NCBI RefSeq assembly: GCF_937924975.1
Contig: NZ_CALEYG010000024.1
Location: 45,539-109,538, forward strand
Origin: an uncultured Stomatobaculum sp.
Lineage (GTDB): Bacteria > Bacillota > Clostridia > Lachnospirales > Lachnospiraceae
Reading direction: 5' to 3'
Length of the DNA: 64,000 bases
This document shows positions 42,870 to 50,676 of this stretch, one piece after another. Every line of letters begins with the position of its first letter. The stretch's first letter is position 1. The notes below the pieces were generated by a model. The model was given only the letters and a program-made list of their open reading frames with translations. It was not told the origin of the DNA and ran no database searches. A program made the position numbers and the translations under genes.

Positions 42870-43229
42870 ATGGGGAGAGAAGCGCCGGAAAAGAAGCGGC
42901 AAGATGAGAAACGGCTCATTGCGGAGATGATTGCGTATTACTGTAAAAAGAAGCACGGCAGCGCAGAGGGATTGCTATGTGAGGATTGTCGAAAACTCAT
43001 GGACTACGCAAACACCCGTATTGAGCGCTGCCCCTTTACGGAGAGCAAGAGCTTTTGCAGCCACTGTGAAGTGCACTGCTACGCGCCAAAGATGCGGGAG
43101 CGGATACGCGAAGTCATGCTGTGCAGCGGCCCGCGCATGCTCATACGGCACCCGCTCCTCTCAGTGCGGCATATGCTGACGGGAATACAAAACAAAAGCG
43201 CGGGCAAAAAGGGGAGGGAAGAAGGATGA
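42870..43229 (+). CDS. YgbA-like protein (nitrous oxide-stimulated promoter family)
   Basis: The protein has 119 residues. The Cys-rich core LLCEDCRKLMDYANTRIERC then FCSHCEVHCYAPKMRERIREVM matches the YgbA_NO family, with five or six Cys that could bind a metal or sense NO. RMLIRHPLLSVRHM is the typical C-terminal motif. In other bacteria the family is induced by NO. Its stop overlaps the start of the ABC gene (ATGA). Confidence 0.87.
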   Translation: MGREAPEKKRQDEKRLIAEMIAYYCKKKHGSAEGLLCEDCRKLMDYANTRIERCPFTESKSFCSHCEVHCYAPKMRERIREVMLCSGPRMLIRHPLLSVRHMLTGIQNKSAGKKGREEG

Positions 43230-44971
43230 TTCAAATGCGGCTCATACGGCTCCTAAAGGGAGCCCGAAAGTATATTGTTCTGCAGATTCTCTGGCAGTGG
43301 CTTTCACTCCTGGTACAGGTCGTGATTGCGTGGAACATCGCTGGCCTCATCGAGGAAGCCCGAAACCGAACGCTCGGCACCGAGCGCATCCTCGTTGCGC
43401 TCGTAACCGTGCTGCTGGGGCTTTCACTCCGCGCTGTCTGCGACCGCCTCTATACCGCGGCGAGCTTCCGCGCGAGCGCGGATGTGAAGCGCATTCTCCG
43501 CGGCCGCATTTATCAAAAGATACTGCGGCTCGGCCCCTCTTACCGCGAACAAATCAGCAGCGCCGAGTTGGTGCAGATGTCGGGCGAAGGCGTTGAGCAG
43601 CTCGAGACCTATTTCGGCCGGTATTTGAGCCAGTTCTTTTACGCCCTGCTTGCGCCGCTCACCTTGTTCTTTGTGCTATCGCCGATCGATCTTAGAACGG
43701 CGACCCTGCTGCTCATCGCAGTTCCGCTGATTCCGGTGGTCATCATGCTCGTCATGGTGGTCGCAAAGCGCCTTCTGAGCCGCTACTTTGACATCTACTA
43801 CGGGCTCGGGGACAGCTTCCTCGAAAAGCTGCAGGGCATGGCCACTTTAAAGATTTATCAGGCGGATCGGGCGGCGGCCGATGCTATGGACCGGGAGTCC
43901 GAGCGCTTCCGGAAGATTACGATGAAGGTGCTGACCATGCAGTTAAACAGCACCTCGGTCATGGATATCATCGCCTACGGCGGCGCGGCGGTCGGCATTG
44001 TGTCGGCGCTGACTCGTTTTGCAAGCGGCGAACTCTCCCTTGCGGGGGTGCTCATGTTCATCCTGCTCGCGGCGGAGTTCTTTCTGCCGATGCGCATCCT
44101 CGGCAGCTTCTTCCACATCGGCATGAACGGCATGAAGGCGAGTGACCGCATTTTTGCTTTCCTGGATCTCCTGGAACCCGAGGTAGGGCAGGCAGAGCTC
44201 GGCGCGGGGAAGATTGACATCCGCATGGAGCAGCTCAGCTTTTCCTATGAGGAGAGCCGTCAGATATTAAAGGGCATCACGCTCGAGCTTCCCGCGCAGT
44301 CCTTTGTGTCCCTGGTCGGTGTCTCCGGCTCCGGAAAATCCACAATTGCCGGCATACTCATGGGGCGGAACAAGGGCTACGTCGGCTCGCTTCGGCTGAA
44401 CGGCGAAGAGCTGAGCCGCTTTTCGACCGAGAGCCTCATGGATCGCCTGACCATGGTAGGGCACGACAGCAGGTTCTTCCGCGCGAGTGTGCGGGAAAAC
44501 CTCTTGCTCGCAAAGCCGGAGGCGACCGAACTTGAGATGAAAGAGGCGCTCCGAAAGGTGAATCTCCTCTCCTTTATCGAAGCCCGGGGCGGTCTCGAGA
44601 TGCGGCTTGCATCGAATGCCGGCAACCTCTCGGGCGGACAAAAGCAGCGCCTTGCGCTGGCCCGCGCTTTGCTTCACGACACCCCCGTCTATATCTTTGA
44701 CGAGGCCACTTCGAACATCGATGCGGAGAGTGAGGAGATGATCATGGCGGTTATACACGAGCTCACAAAGAGCAGAACCGTGTTGCTCATCTCGCACCGG
44801 CTTGCGAATGTGGTGGACAGCGACAAAATCTATATGTTGAAGGACGGCAAGCTTGCGGAGGCGGGCAGCCACGCGGAATTGATGCGACAAGCGGTGGCGT
44901 ATCGGCGCCTCTTTGAGGAGCAGAGTCAGCTTGAGCGCTTTGCGGCGGGTAGGAGTGACAGTCATGAATAA
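43226..44971 (+). CDS. ABC transporter, fused permease and ATPase, subunit 1 (CydD-like)
   Basis: The protein has 581 residues from ATG 43226. Six membrane spans lie in residues 10-310. The ATPase has Walker A GVSGSGKSTIAG (about 370), signature LSGGQKQRLALARALLHD, Walker B VYIFDEATSNID and H-loop LISHRLANV. It forms a heterodimer with the next gene product (8-base overlap). By layout it resembles CydDC-type thiol or amino acid exporters. The substrate is unknown; next to a YgbA-like gene, a role in thiol or NO stress is plausible. Confidence 0.88.
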   Translation: MIQMRLIRLLKGARKYIVLQILWQWLSLLVQVVIAWNIAGLIEEARNRTLGTERILVALVTVLLGLSLRAVCDRLYTAASFRASADVKRILRGRIYQKILRLGPSYREQISSAELVQMSGEGVEQLETYFGRYLSQFFYALLAPLTLFFVLSPIDLRTATLLLIAVPLIPVVIMLVMVVAKRLLSRYFDIYYGLGDSFLEKLQGMATLKIYQADRAAADAMDRESERFRKITMKVLTMQLNSTSVMDIIAYGGAAVGIVSALTRFASGELSLAGVLMFILLAAEFFLPMRILGSFFHIGMNGMKASDRIFAFLDLLEPEVGQAELGAGKIDIRMEQLSFSYEESRQILKGITLELPAQSFVSLVGVSGSGKSTIAGILMGRNKGYVGSLRLNGEELSRFSTESLMDRLTMVGHDSRFFRASVRENLLLAKPEATELEMKEALRKVNLLSFIEARGGLEMRLASNAGNLSGGQKQRLALARALLHDTPVYIFDEATSNIDAESEEMIMAVIHELTKSRTVLLISHRLANVVDSDKIYMLKDGKLAEAGSHAELMRQAVAYRRLFEEQSQLERFAAGRSDSHE

Positions 44972-46661
44972 ACGAAGATCGGATCTCGCAATCATGGGAA
45001 GCCTGATCGGGCTCGTTAGACCCCTCACTTTCATTATGTTGACCGGAATTCTGCTCGGTGTGCTCGGTTTTCTCTGTGCCATTTTCATCACGATACTCGG
45101 CGGCTACGGCGTGATCAAGGGGCTCGCTGCGGCCTGGGGCAGCGAAGTTCAGGGGCAGTTCACGGCACTTTTGAGCGCTTCCTGGCGTCAGCTCTTTTCG
45201 GCAATCTTAGTGTTTGCGCTTGCGCGCGGCGTCCTGCACTACGGCGAGCAGTACTGTAACCACTACATTGCCTTTCGCATTCTGGCCATCATCCGCCATA
45301 AGGTGTTCGCGGTTCTAAGGCAACTCTGCCCGGCAAAGCTTGAGGGCAGGGATAAGGGGAACCTCATTGCCGTCATCACGAGCGATATCGAACTGCTCGA
45401 AGTGTTCTTTGCGCACACCATATCTCCGATTGCGATTGCCTTTCTGACCTCGCTTATCATGGTGGGCTTTATCGGGGCGCAGCACAGACTTGCGGGCTTG
45501 CTTGCCGTTCTCGCATATGTGACGGTCGGCATAGGCCTTCCGATTTGGAACGGCAGACGGAGCGCTGCGGCGGGCATGGCCTTACGAAGCGAGATGGGAG
45601 AACTCAATAACTTTGTCCTGGACAGCCTCTACGGCGTGGATGAGCTCCTGCAGTTTAATCGGGGAGAAGCTCAACTCGCTGAGATGAACCGGAGATCCGA
45701 GAAGCTTGCGGGTTTCCAAAAGAAGCTGAGCGGCTTTGAGGGCTCGCAGCGCGCGCTCACGAATCTGGTCATTCAGCTCTATTCCTTTGGCATGTTCTTT
45801 TTGATGCTCTTCCTCTACCGAAATGGCGAGGTTACGTTCTCGGGTATGCTGCTTGCGACCCTCGCGATGATGAGCTCCTTTGGTCCCGTCGTCGCGCTCT
45901 CCTCGCTCTCGAATCACTTAAACCAGACCCTGGCCTGCGGGGAACGCGTGCTCTCGCTGCTCGAAGAGACACCGGAGGTGGCAGAGCGAAGCGATGGAGA
46001 GACGCCGCGCTTCGAGGGGGCGGCGCTTGACCGAGTCAGCTTTGCCTACCGCGAGGAGAAGATTTTGAGCGAGTTCTCCCTGCAGATCGAAAGAGGGAAG
46101 GTGCTCGGCATTCACGGCGCGAGCGGCTCCGGGAAATCGACCCTCTTAAAGCTCTTGATGCGCTTCTGGGATGTGCAGAAGGGCGCGGTGCGAATCTCGG
46201 GGCAGGATGTGCGGGACATTCAAACTGCGGCACTACGAGAAATGACAAGCTATGTGACGCAGGACACCGTGCTCTTCCGCGATACGATTGCAAAGAACAT
46301 AGCGGTCGCAAAACTCGATGCGACGCAGGCGGAGATTGAGGCCGCGGCGGCAAAGGCTAGCATCCATGACTTTATCATGAGCCTCCCGAAGGGCTATGAG
46401 ACCGAACTCGGGGAGCTCGGCGACACGCTCTCGGACGGAGAGAAGCAGAGAATAGGCCTCGCAAGAGCCTTTCTCCACGAGGCAGATTTCATCCTATTGG
46501 ACGAGCCGACCAGCAATCTGGACGTGCTGAACGAGGGCATCATCTTAAAATCCCTCTCTGCGGAAAAAGAAGGCAAAACCATAGTGCTGGTCTCGCACCG
46601 GCAGTCCACCCTGTCTGTTGCGGATTGCCGCTATCACATGGACAACGGGCGAATTTCGTAG
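44964..46661 (+). CDS. ABC transporter, fused permease and ATPase, subunit 2 (CydC-like)
   Basis: The protein has 565 residues. ATG 44964 overlaps the previous stop and has AGGAG upstream. Six spans precede the ATPase domain: Walker A GASGSGKSTLLKLL, signature LSDGEKQRIGLARAFLHE (LSDGE instead of LSGGQ), Walker B FILLDEPTSNLD and H-loop LVSHRQST. The altered signature is common in one half of asymmetric heterodimeric exporters. No terminator separates it from the SOS region downstream. Confidence 0.88.
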   Translation: MNKRRSDLAIMGSLIGLVRPLTFIMLTGILLGVLGFLCAIFITILGGYGVIKGLAAAWGSEVQGQFTALLSASWRQLFSAILVFALARGVLHYGEQYCNHYIAFRILAIIRHKVFAVLRQLCPAKLEGRDKGNLIAVITSDIELLEVFFAHTISPIAIAFLTSLIMVGFIGAQHRLAGLLAVLAYVTVGIGLPIWNGRRSAAAGMALRSEMGELNNFVLDSLYGVDELLQFNRGEAQLAEMNRRSEKLAGFQKKLSGFEGSQRALTNLVIQLYSFGMFFLMLFLYRNGEVTFSGMLLATLAMMSSFGPVVALSSLSNHLNQTLACGERVLSLLEETPEVAERSDGETPRFEGAALDRVSFAYREEKILSEFSLQIERGKVLGIHGASGSGKSTLLKLLMRFWDVQKGAVRISGQDVRDIQTAALREMTSYVTQDTVLFRDTIAKNIAVAKLDATQAEIEAAAAKASIHDFIMSLPKGYETELGELGDTLSDGEKQRIGLARAFLHEADFILLDEPTSNLDVLNEGIILKSLSAEKEGKTIVLVSHRQSTLSVADCRYHMDNGRIS

Positions 46662-46714
46662 GTGCGGAAGAAAAAGCGACAGGGCAGGGTTATGTTAGAA
46701 GCAGACAGAGTTGA

Positions 46715-46726
46715 AAACATATGTTC
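46715..46726 (+). promoter_or_regulatory. LexA/DinR-type SOS box 1 (one mismatch)
   Basis: AAACATATGTTC differs at one position from the Gram-positive SOS box GAACNNNNGTTC. It lies just upstream of the -35 of the Com-gene promoter. Confidence 0.6.
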
Positions 46727-46736
46727 GAAAAAACGC

Positions 46737-46765
46737 TTGTTTTTTGCGCCGTTTTATGCGATACT
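46737..46765 (+). promoter_or_regulatory. SOS-controlled promoter of the lysis module
   Basis: TTGTTT (46737-46742), 17 bases, extended -10 TGC-GATACT (46760-46765). SOS boxes flank it on both sides. Confidence 0.7.
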
Positions 46766-46772
46766 CCGAAAA

Positions 46773-46784
46773 GAACAAATGTTC
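46773..46784 (+). promoter_or_regulatory. LexA/DinR-type SOS box 2 (perfect)
   Basis: GAACAAATGTTC is a full match to GAACNNNNGTTC, placed at the expected transcription start. LexA bound here would block the promoter. It is absent from the second Com-like copy. Confidence 0.75.
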
Positions 46785-46808
46785 TGTGCGCGGAAGGGGG
46801 GATGTTTC

Positions 46809-47000
46809 ATGGAAGAGGCAAAACAACTCTGGCGGGAGGTGAGGCTTCATTGCCCAAATTGCGGGCGTTATCTGCACGGAAATCTTCGAGCGGATGGCAG
46901 TGCGAGAATGAAGTGTCAGTCCTGCGGTCTTATCATTGTTCGAACGGTGAAGAGTCGGCGACGTTGTGAATTGCAACTTTTAGCGGTGGAAAACAAATAA
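46809..47000 (+). CDS. Com-like zinc-finger regulator, copy 1
   Basis: The protein has 63 residues from ATG 46809 after AAGGGGGGAT. HCPNCGRYLHGNLRADGSAR with KCQSCGLIIVRTVK gives two CxxC pairs in the pattern of phage Mu Com-family proteins, which bind mRNA and activate translation of a downstream gene. A basic tail (KSRRRCELQ) follows. It is the first gene of the SOS-controlled module. A near-identical copy lies at 52.5 kb and differs mostly at silent positions, so the frame is under selection. Confidence 0.75.
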   Translation: MEEAKQLWREVRLHCPNCGRYLHGNLRADGSARMKCQSCGLIIVRTVKSRRRCELQLLAVENK

Positions 47001-47015
47001 AAAGAAGGAAGAGAC

Positions 47016-47051
47016 ATGACGACGATGCGGCATGAAAACTAAGCCCGCATC
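47016..47051 (+). promoter_or_regulatory. Conserved hairpin with 8-codon mini-ORF between Com and sigma genes
   Basis: GATGCGGC (47024-47031) pairs with GCCCGCATC (47043-47051, one bulge; perfect in copy 2). It overlaps a tiny ORF at 47016-47042 coding MTTMRHEN after GGAAGAG. It is conserved in both copies. A target for the Com-like protein or a leader attenuator is likely, by inference. Confidence 0.5.
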
Positions 47052-47095
47052 AGGTCCGTGTAAGAGAACGGTGTGTTGTACCAGTATTGAGAGGC

Positions 47096-47127
47096 AGCCG
47101 GCAGAGTGAATACTCTGCCGGCTTTTT
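47096..47127 (+). terminator. Terminator or attenuator before the sigma gene
   Basis: AGCCGGCAGAGT (47096-47107) pairs with ACTCTGCCGGCT (47112-47123), then TTTTT. It lies only about 20 bases before the sigma gene start, so readthrough would control sigma expression. Confidence 0.85.
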
Positions 47128-47150
47128 CGTTGTCGAAAGGAGAGATTTTG

Positions 47151-47672
47151 TTGCTGATTGAGATGATACGAAGACTTCGGACGGGTAATAGCAAGGTGAT
47201 GGAAGAAATTTATAAGAAGATGTATCCGCTGCTGGCTGCGGAAGCAAGCAGAACCCATTTCATGGAATTTGACGATGCGATGCAAGAATATTGTCTCGCA
47301 CTGTTTCTTGCTTTGCGACAGGTGCGTGAGCCTGCAACGGAAGCGCAGGCATTGGCTTACTGCAAGACAGTTGTGCACCATCATTTTTGTAAACTCTATC
47401 GCAGCTATGTGAGAAAAGGGCAAGCGGAATACGCGGAGGAAGAACTTCCGGAGAGGGCATGTCATGACGGTGAGATAGAACGAGTTTTATTGGAGACAGC
47501 CTTGCGAAGAGAATTACAGGGATTCACGGAAAAGAAGCGGAATATTCTGGCGGAACTATATCTTTCCGGAGAAACGGAGATGTCTCTTGCACAGAAATAC
47601 GCAGTCAGTAGGCAGTATGTGAACCGCTTGAAGCGCGAATTTCGTGTACAGGCCGAGCGGTATCTGTGCTAA
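47151..47672 (+). CDS. Sigma-70-like factor of UviA/TcdR size
   Basis: The protein has about 173 residues. TTG 47151 (or 47148) follows AAAGGAGAG, placing the start just after the terminator. Region 2 is FDDAMQEYCLALFLALRQ (about 40-60). Region 4 is a helix-turn-helix (LSGETEMSLAQKYAVSRQYV near 140-165). Length, weak region 2 and the holin neighbour match group V alternative sigma factors such as UviA and TcdR, which drive toxin or bacteriocin genes. The stop overlaps the open frame of the holin gene upstream of its start. Confidence 0.75.
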   Translation: MLIEMIRRLRTGNSKVMEEIYKKMYPLLAAEASRTHFMEFDDAMQEYCLALFLALRQVREPATEAQALAYCKTVVHHHFCKLYRSYVRKGQAEYAEEELPERACHDGEIERVLLETALRRELQGFTEKKRNILAELYLSGETEMSLAQKYAVSRQYVNRLKREFRVQAERYLC

Positions 47673-47713
47673 TCCGGGAAGAAGGAAATCAGATAAATCA
47701 GGAGGAAAATGCG

Positions 47714-47929
47714 TTGGAAGAAATACTGTATGGATTATTGCGGGAACAAGGTATTTGGGCAGTCTTGTTTGTTGCGCTGCTTTTCTATGTGCTCAGAAAA
47801 AATGAGGAACAGGACAAACAGGAAGCTGCGCGGGAGGCTGCGTGCCAAGAGCTGTTAAAACAATTTGCGGAGGAACTGCATGCACTGCGAGAAGAAAAGG
47901 AGAAGAAAAACACAGCGAATAGAAAATAA
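47714..47929 (+). CDS. UviB/BhlA-type holin-like peptide
   Basis: The protein has 71 residues. TTG 47714 follows AGGAGG at ideal spacing. EEILYGLLREQGIWAVLFVA is the hallmark N-terminus of the BhlA/UviB family, with one membrane span ending in LLFYVLRKN and then a charged coiled tail. Family members act as holins or are found with bacteriocin UviA/UviB on clostridial plasmids. It would form the membrane lesion that lets the next gene product out. Confidence 0.85.
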   Translation: MEEILYGLLREQGIWAVLFVALLFYVLRKNEEQDKQEAAREAACQELLKQFAEELHALREEKEKKNTANRK

Positions 47930-47973
47930 GAAACGGAGTTGCTTTTTTGGCTCGTCCGGGCTTCTTCTCTTAT

Positions 47974-47987
47974 GAATTTGCAAATTC
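47974..47987 (+). promoter_or_regulatory. Perfect 14-base palindrome before the endolysin gene
   Basis: GAATTTGCAAATTC, located 25 bases before the endolysin start and partly in front of its ribosome binding site. It could be an operator; no binding protein is known. Confidence 0.35.
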
Positions 47988-48011
47988 AGAAAGATGAAGG
48001 AGGACAAGAGA

Positions 48012-50606
48012 ATGTTATTGAAGGCAGGAAGCAGTGGTGAGCAGGTCAAGGCGTTGCAGCGAGGTTTAAAGATGCTTTGCTGCTACGGTGGCACACCGGA
48101 CGGAAAGTACGGAGGCGGCACGGAGGCAGCCGTTCAGAAGTTCCAGAAACAGCAGGGAATTGAAGCGGATGGTATTGTGGGAGATGAGACTTGGCGTTGC
48201 CTGGTAGAAGAGCTTTTTTCGCTTGGAACTGCGTTAAAGGAGCAAGGCTTTTATAAGGGCTATGTGAGCGGAGCTCCGAGTGTGAAACTTTATGAGGCTC
48301 TCTGTGCTTTTCAGCGGGCAAGAGGACTGCAGCCGGACGGCATGGCGGGGGCAGCAACGCGCGCCAGGTTGTTTCGTTACGGAGAAAGCGTAGTATTTCC
48401 GCTCGGCTTGGGCAGTAAGGGCGATTATGTGTGGAATCTACAGTATGCTCTTTTTGCGCTTTGCTGTAATCCAGGTGGAATGGACGGTGTCTATGGCAGT
48501 GCAACGGCAGAGGCGGTTCGGAAGTACCGGAAGCGCTATGGTTTCCCGGATAATGTAGTTGTTGACAGTACACTGTTCGAACACAGCAAAGAAAAAATTC
48601 GGCGGATTCAGCGCGCACTTCGTGAAAAGGGATATCCGACCGCCGCAGAGGAAGGTTACGCGGATGCCAATCTGATTGAACAGATTCGTGCGTATCAGAA
48701 GCAGAATTGGCTTACGGCGGATGGTCAGGTGGGACCCGCCACGGAAGAGTTGCTGTTCGGAGCCGTTCAGGGGGATGCGCTGGATTCGCTGCCGCTTAAG
48801 CGGAAATCGCGGGGCGAACGTGTGCAGAACCTGCAGTATGCGCTTCGAATGCTCTGTATCGATCCGAATGGCACAGACGGAATCTTTGGAGGCGGCACCG
48901 AGGCAGCAGTCAAGAAGTATCAGAAGAGAAGTCAGCTTGCGGAGAGCGGCGTGGTGGATACCGCACTCTGGGGAAGATTGAGTGCGGAAATCAAGCCGCT
49001 GCAGGAGGCACTGCGCAACAAGGGATACAGCTGTCGCACAGACGGCGTGGTAGACACAGCTTGCTATCAGGCAGTGCTGGATTTTCAGCGCAAGCATGCA
49101 CTCAGTGCCGACGGTATGATCGGAAAAGGAACAAAAACGCTGTTATTTGGCGATGCGAATGCAGGGGGAACTTTAAGCGCAGTGCTTCGCGAGGGAAGCA
49201 GCGGTTCGCTGACGCGTTATCTTCAGCAGCTGCTCGCAGAGCAAAATTACGCAGTGACTGTGGACGGTGTTTTTGGAGCGGAGATGAAACGTGCAGTTGA
49301 AAATTTCCAGCAGAAACACGGGCTTACGTCGGATGGAATTTTTGGCGCACAGAGCTGGAAAAAACTGTTCGAGGTAAGAAGCAAGTTAGTGCTTTTCAGC
49401 GATACAATGCGCTTTGTACAGGCAGCTGAGGCGGAGCTGCAGCTTGGGTTTGCCGAGGACTATGGGAACAATATTACGCCCTATGGGGAGTGGTACGGTT
49501 TGAACGGAGAGCCTTGGTGTGCGATGTTCGTGAGCTACTGCGCTTATCGGGCGAACATGCTGCCGGTGTTTGTACCGCGCTTTGCCTACTGCCCGGACGG
49601 CGTAAACTACTATCGCAAGATGAAGCGCTACTATAAAAGGGACAGCGGTTATATCCCGAAAAAGGGAGATGTTATCTTCTTCTATAATTACAGTAAGGGG
49701 CGAGTAGCACATACCGGAATTGTGGTAGAGGGTGATGCACGCGGTATTTTCGTGATTGATGGCAACGGGATCGAAAATAGCGTGCGAAAGTCCTGGCATT
49801 CTCTGAAAGAGGATACGATTGATGGATATGGTGACAATGGAGGGAAACCGGTATATGGAAGTTTAATCACAGAACTGGAAGCGCAGGAAAAGGCGGATCA
49901 GCTGGCCCTTGAATTTGTGAAAGGGGTTATGGTTTCGCCGGAATTGGTTCAAAAACTGGAGAGTTGGGGGCTTGACAAGGATGTCTTCCTTTATCAAAAT
50001 GTGGATAGTAAGCTTAGCGTTAAAGTCAGCAGAGGGGCTTCGTGGTATCTTTCCTGTGATGAAAATGCGAGTTTAGACATCTCGTCAGATGGTGTGGAAA
50101 TGACTAGTCGGCTAGGACCGATTTCTTTGAGCTTTGGTGGACTGGATGCAGGAACGAGATCGAAGTTGTCGAGTTTATCATTGGAGCTTGAGGGAGTACC
50201 CGGAAGAATTGAAATATCAGCGGAGGGAGCTTGGTTAAAGGTATCTCTTGTTTTTGAAAAGACTTTCCGTGTTGCAGAGAATATGGATTTCAATTACTCA
50301 GTCGGATTGACATTATGGGTACACCCCGACACGACAAATTTACCGCCGGCAGTTTCCATGGAGGCCTATGAGGCTACTATCTATAATATCAGGACTTTAC
50401 AGGGAACAGTGCGATACGAAGGGAACCCGGCTGTGTTGATAGCGAGCGCAGGTGTTCTAGCAGTCGTTTTACTGGTAGTATTCGTACAGAGAGCTGAGGC
50501 TTCAGAGGTGGTGACAGAAACGATGATAGAAAATGTTGTGAAGATCCATGAGAGGACGATAGATAAGCTTCCGCAGGTGGAGGAATATTTGAAGCAAGCA
50601 GCTTGA
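48012..50606 (+). CDS. Leaderless endolysin-like protein: PG-binding repeats, CHAP domain, membrane-helix tail
   Basis: The protein has 864 residues from ATG 48012 after AAGGAGGA. There is no signal peptide. About seven peptidoglycan-binding (PG_binding_1) repeats fill residues 1-460, e.g. TDGIFGGGTEAAVKKYQK and SDGIFGAQSWKKL. A CHAP/NlpC-like hydrolase domain follows (about 470-635) with Cys 503 in PWCAMFVSY and His 567 in VAHTGIVVEGD. The last 220 residues are a beta-rich domain with no match I know. A single membrane helix (about 807-825, AVLIASAGVLAVVLLVVFV) and an amphipathic tail end it. Export would depend on the holin. The tail is what recurs as remnants downstream, so it may be an effector region. 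Confidence 0.8.
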   Translation: MLLKAGSSGEQVKALQRGLKMLCCYGGTPDGKYGGGTEAAVQKFQKQQGIEADGIVGDETWRCLVEELFSLGTALKEQGFYKGYVSGAPSVKLYEALCAFQRARGLQPDGMAGAATRARLFRYGESVVFPLGLGSKGDYVWNLQYALFALCCNPGGMDGVYGSATAEAVRKYRKRYGFPDNVVVDSTLFEHSKEKIRRIQRALREKGYPTAAEEGYADANLIEQIRAYQKQNWLTADGQVGPATEELLFGAVQGDALDSLPLKRKSRGERVQNLQYALRMLCIDPNGTDGIFGGGTEAAVKKYQKRSQLAESGVVDTALWGRLSAEIKPLQEALRNKGYSCRTDGVVDTACYQAVLDFQRKHALSADGMIGKGTKTLLFGDANAGGTLSAVLREGSSGSLTRYLQQLLAEQNYAVTVDGVFGAEMKRAVENFQQKHGLTSDGIFGAQSWKKLFEVRSKLVLFSDTMRFVQAAEAELQLGFAEDYGNNITPYGEWYGLNGEPWCAMFVSYCAYRANMLPVFVPRFAYCPDGVNYYRKMKRYYKRDSGYIPKKGDVIFFYNYSKGRVAHTGIVVEGDARGIFVIDGNGIENSVRKSWHSLKEDTIDGYGDNGGKPVYGSLITELEAQEKADQLALEFVKGVMVSPELVQKLESWGLDKDVFLYQNVDSKLSVKVSRGASWYLSCDENASLDISSDGVEMTSRLGPISLSFGGLDAGTRSKLSSLSLELEGVPGRIEISAEGAWLKVSLVFEKTFRVAENMDFNYSVGLTLWVHPDTTNLPPAVSMEAYEATIYNIRTLQGTVRYEGNPAVLIASAGVLAVVLLVVFVQRAEASEVVTETMIENVVKIHERTIDKLPQVEEYLKQAA

Positions 50607-50607
50607 A

Positions 50608-50651
50608 AACAGAAGCAAGGACAGCGAAGCTGTCCTTGCTTCTGTTTTTTT
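50608..50651 (+). terminator. Rho-independent terminator after the endolysin gene
   Basis: CAGAAGCAAGGACAGC (50610-50625), loop GAA, GCTGTCCTTGCTTCTG (50629-50644), then seven T. It separates the endolysin from the following membrane protein. Confidence 0.92.
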
Positions 50652-50676
50652 GTTAAAACGCACGAAGGAGCACATT

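Larger units (their letters stand above)
46829..47215 (+). repeat. Direct repeat, copy 1
   Basis: About 387 bases covering most of the Com-like gene, the hairpin and terminator region and the first 20-odd codons of the sigma gene. The copy at 52535-52918 is nearly identical. Similarity stops abruptly at ATTTATAA in both. Confidence 0.9.

Noticed and set aside
46721..46969. An 82-codon frame overlapping the first Com-like gene
   Set aside because: Differences between the two duplicate copies are silent in the Com frame, not in this one.
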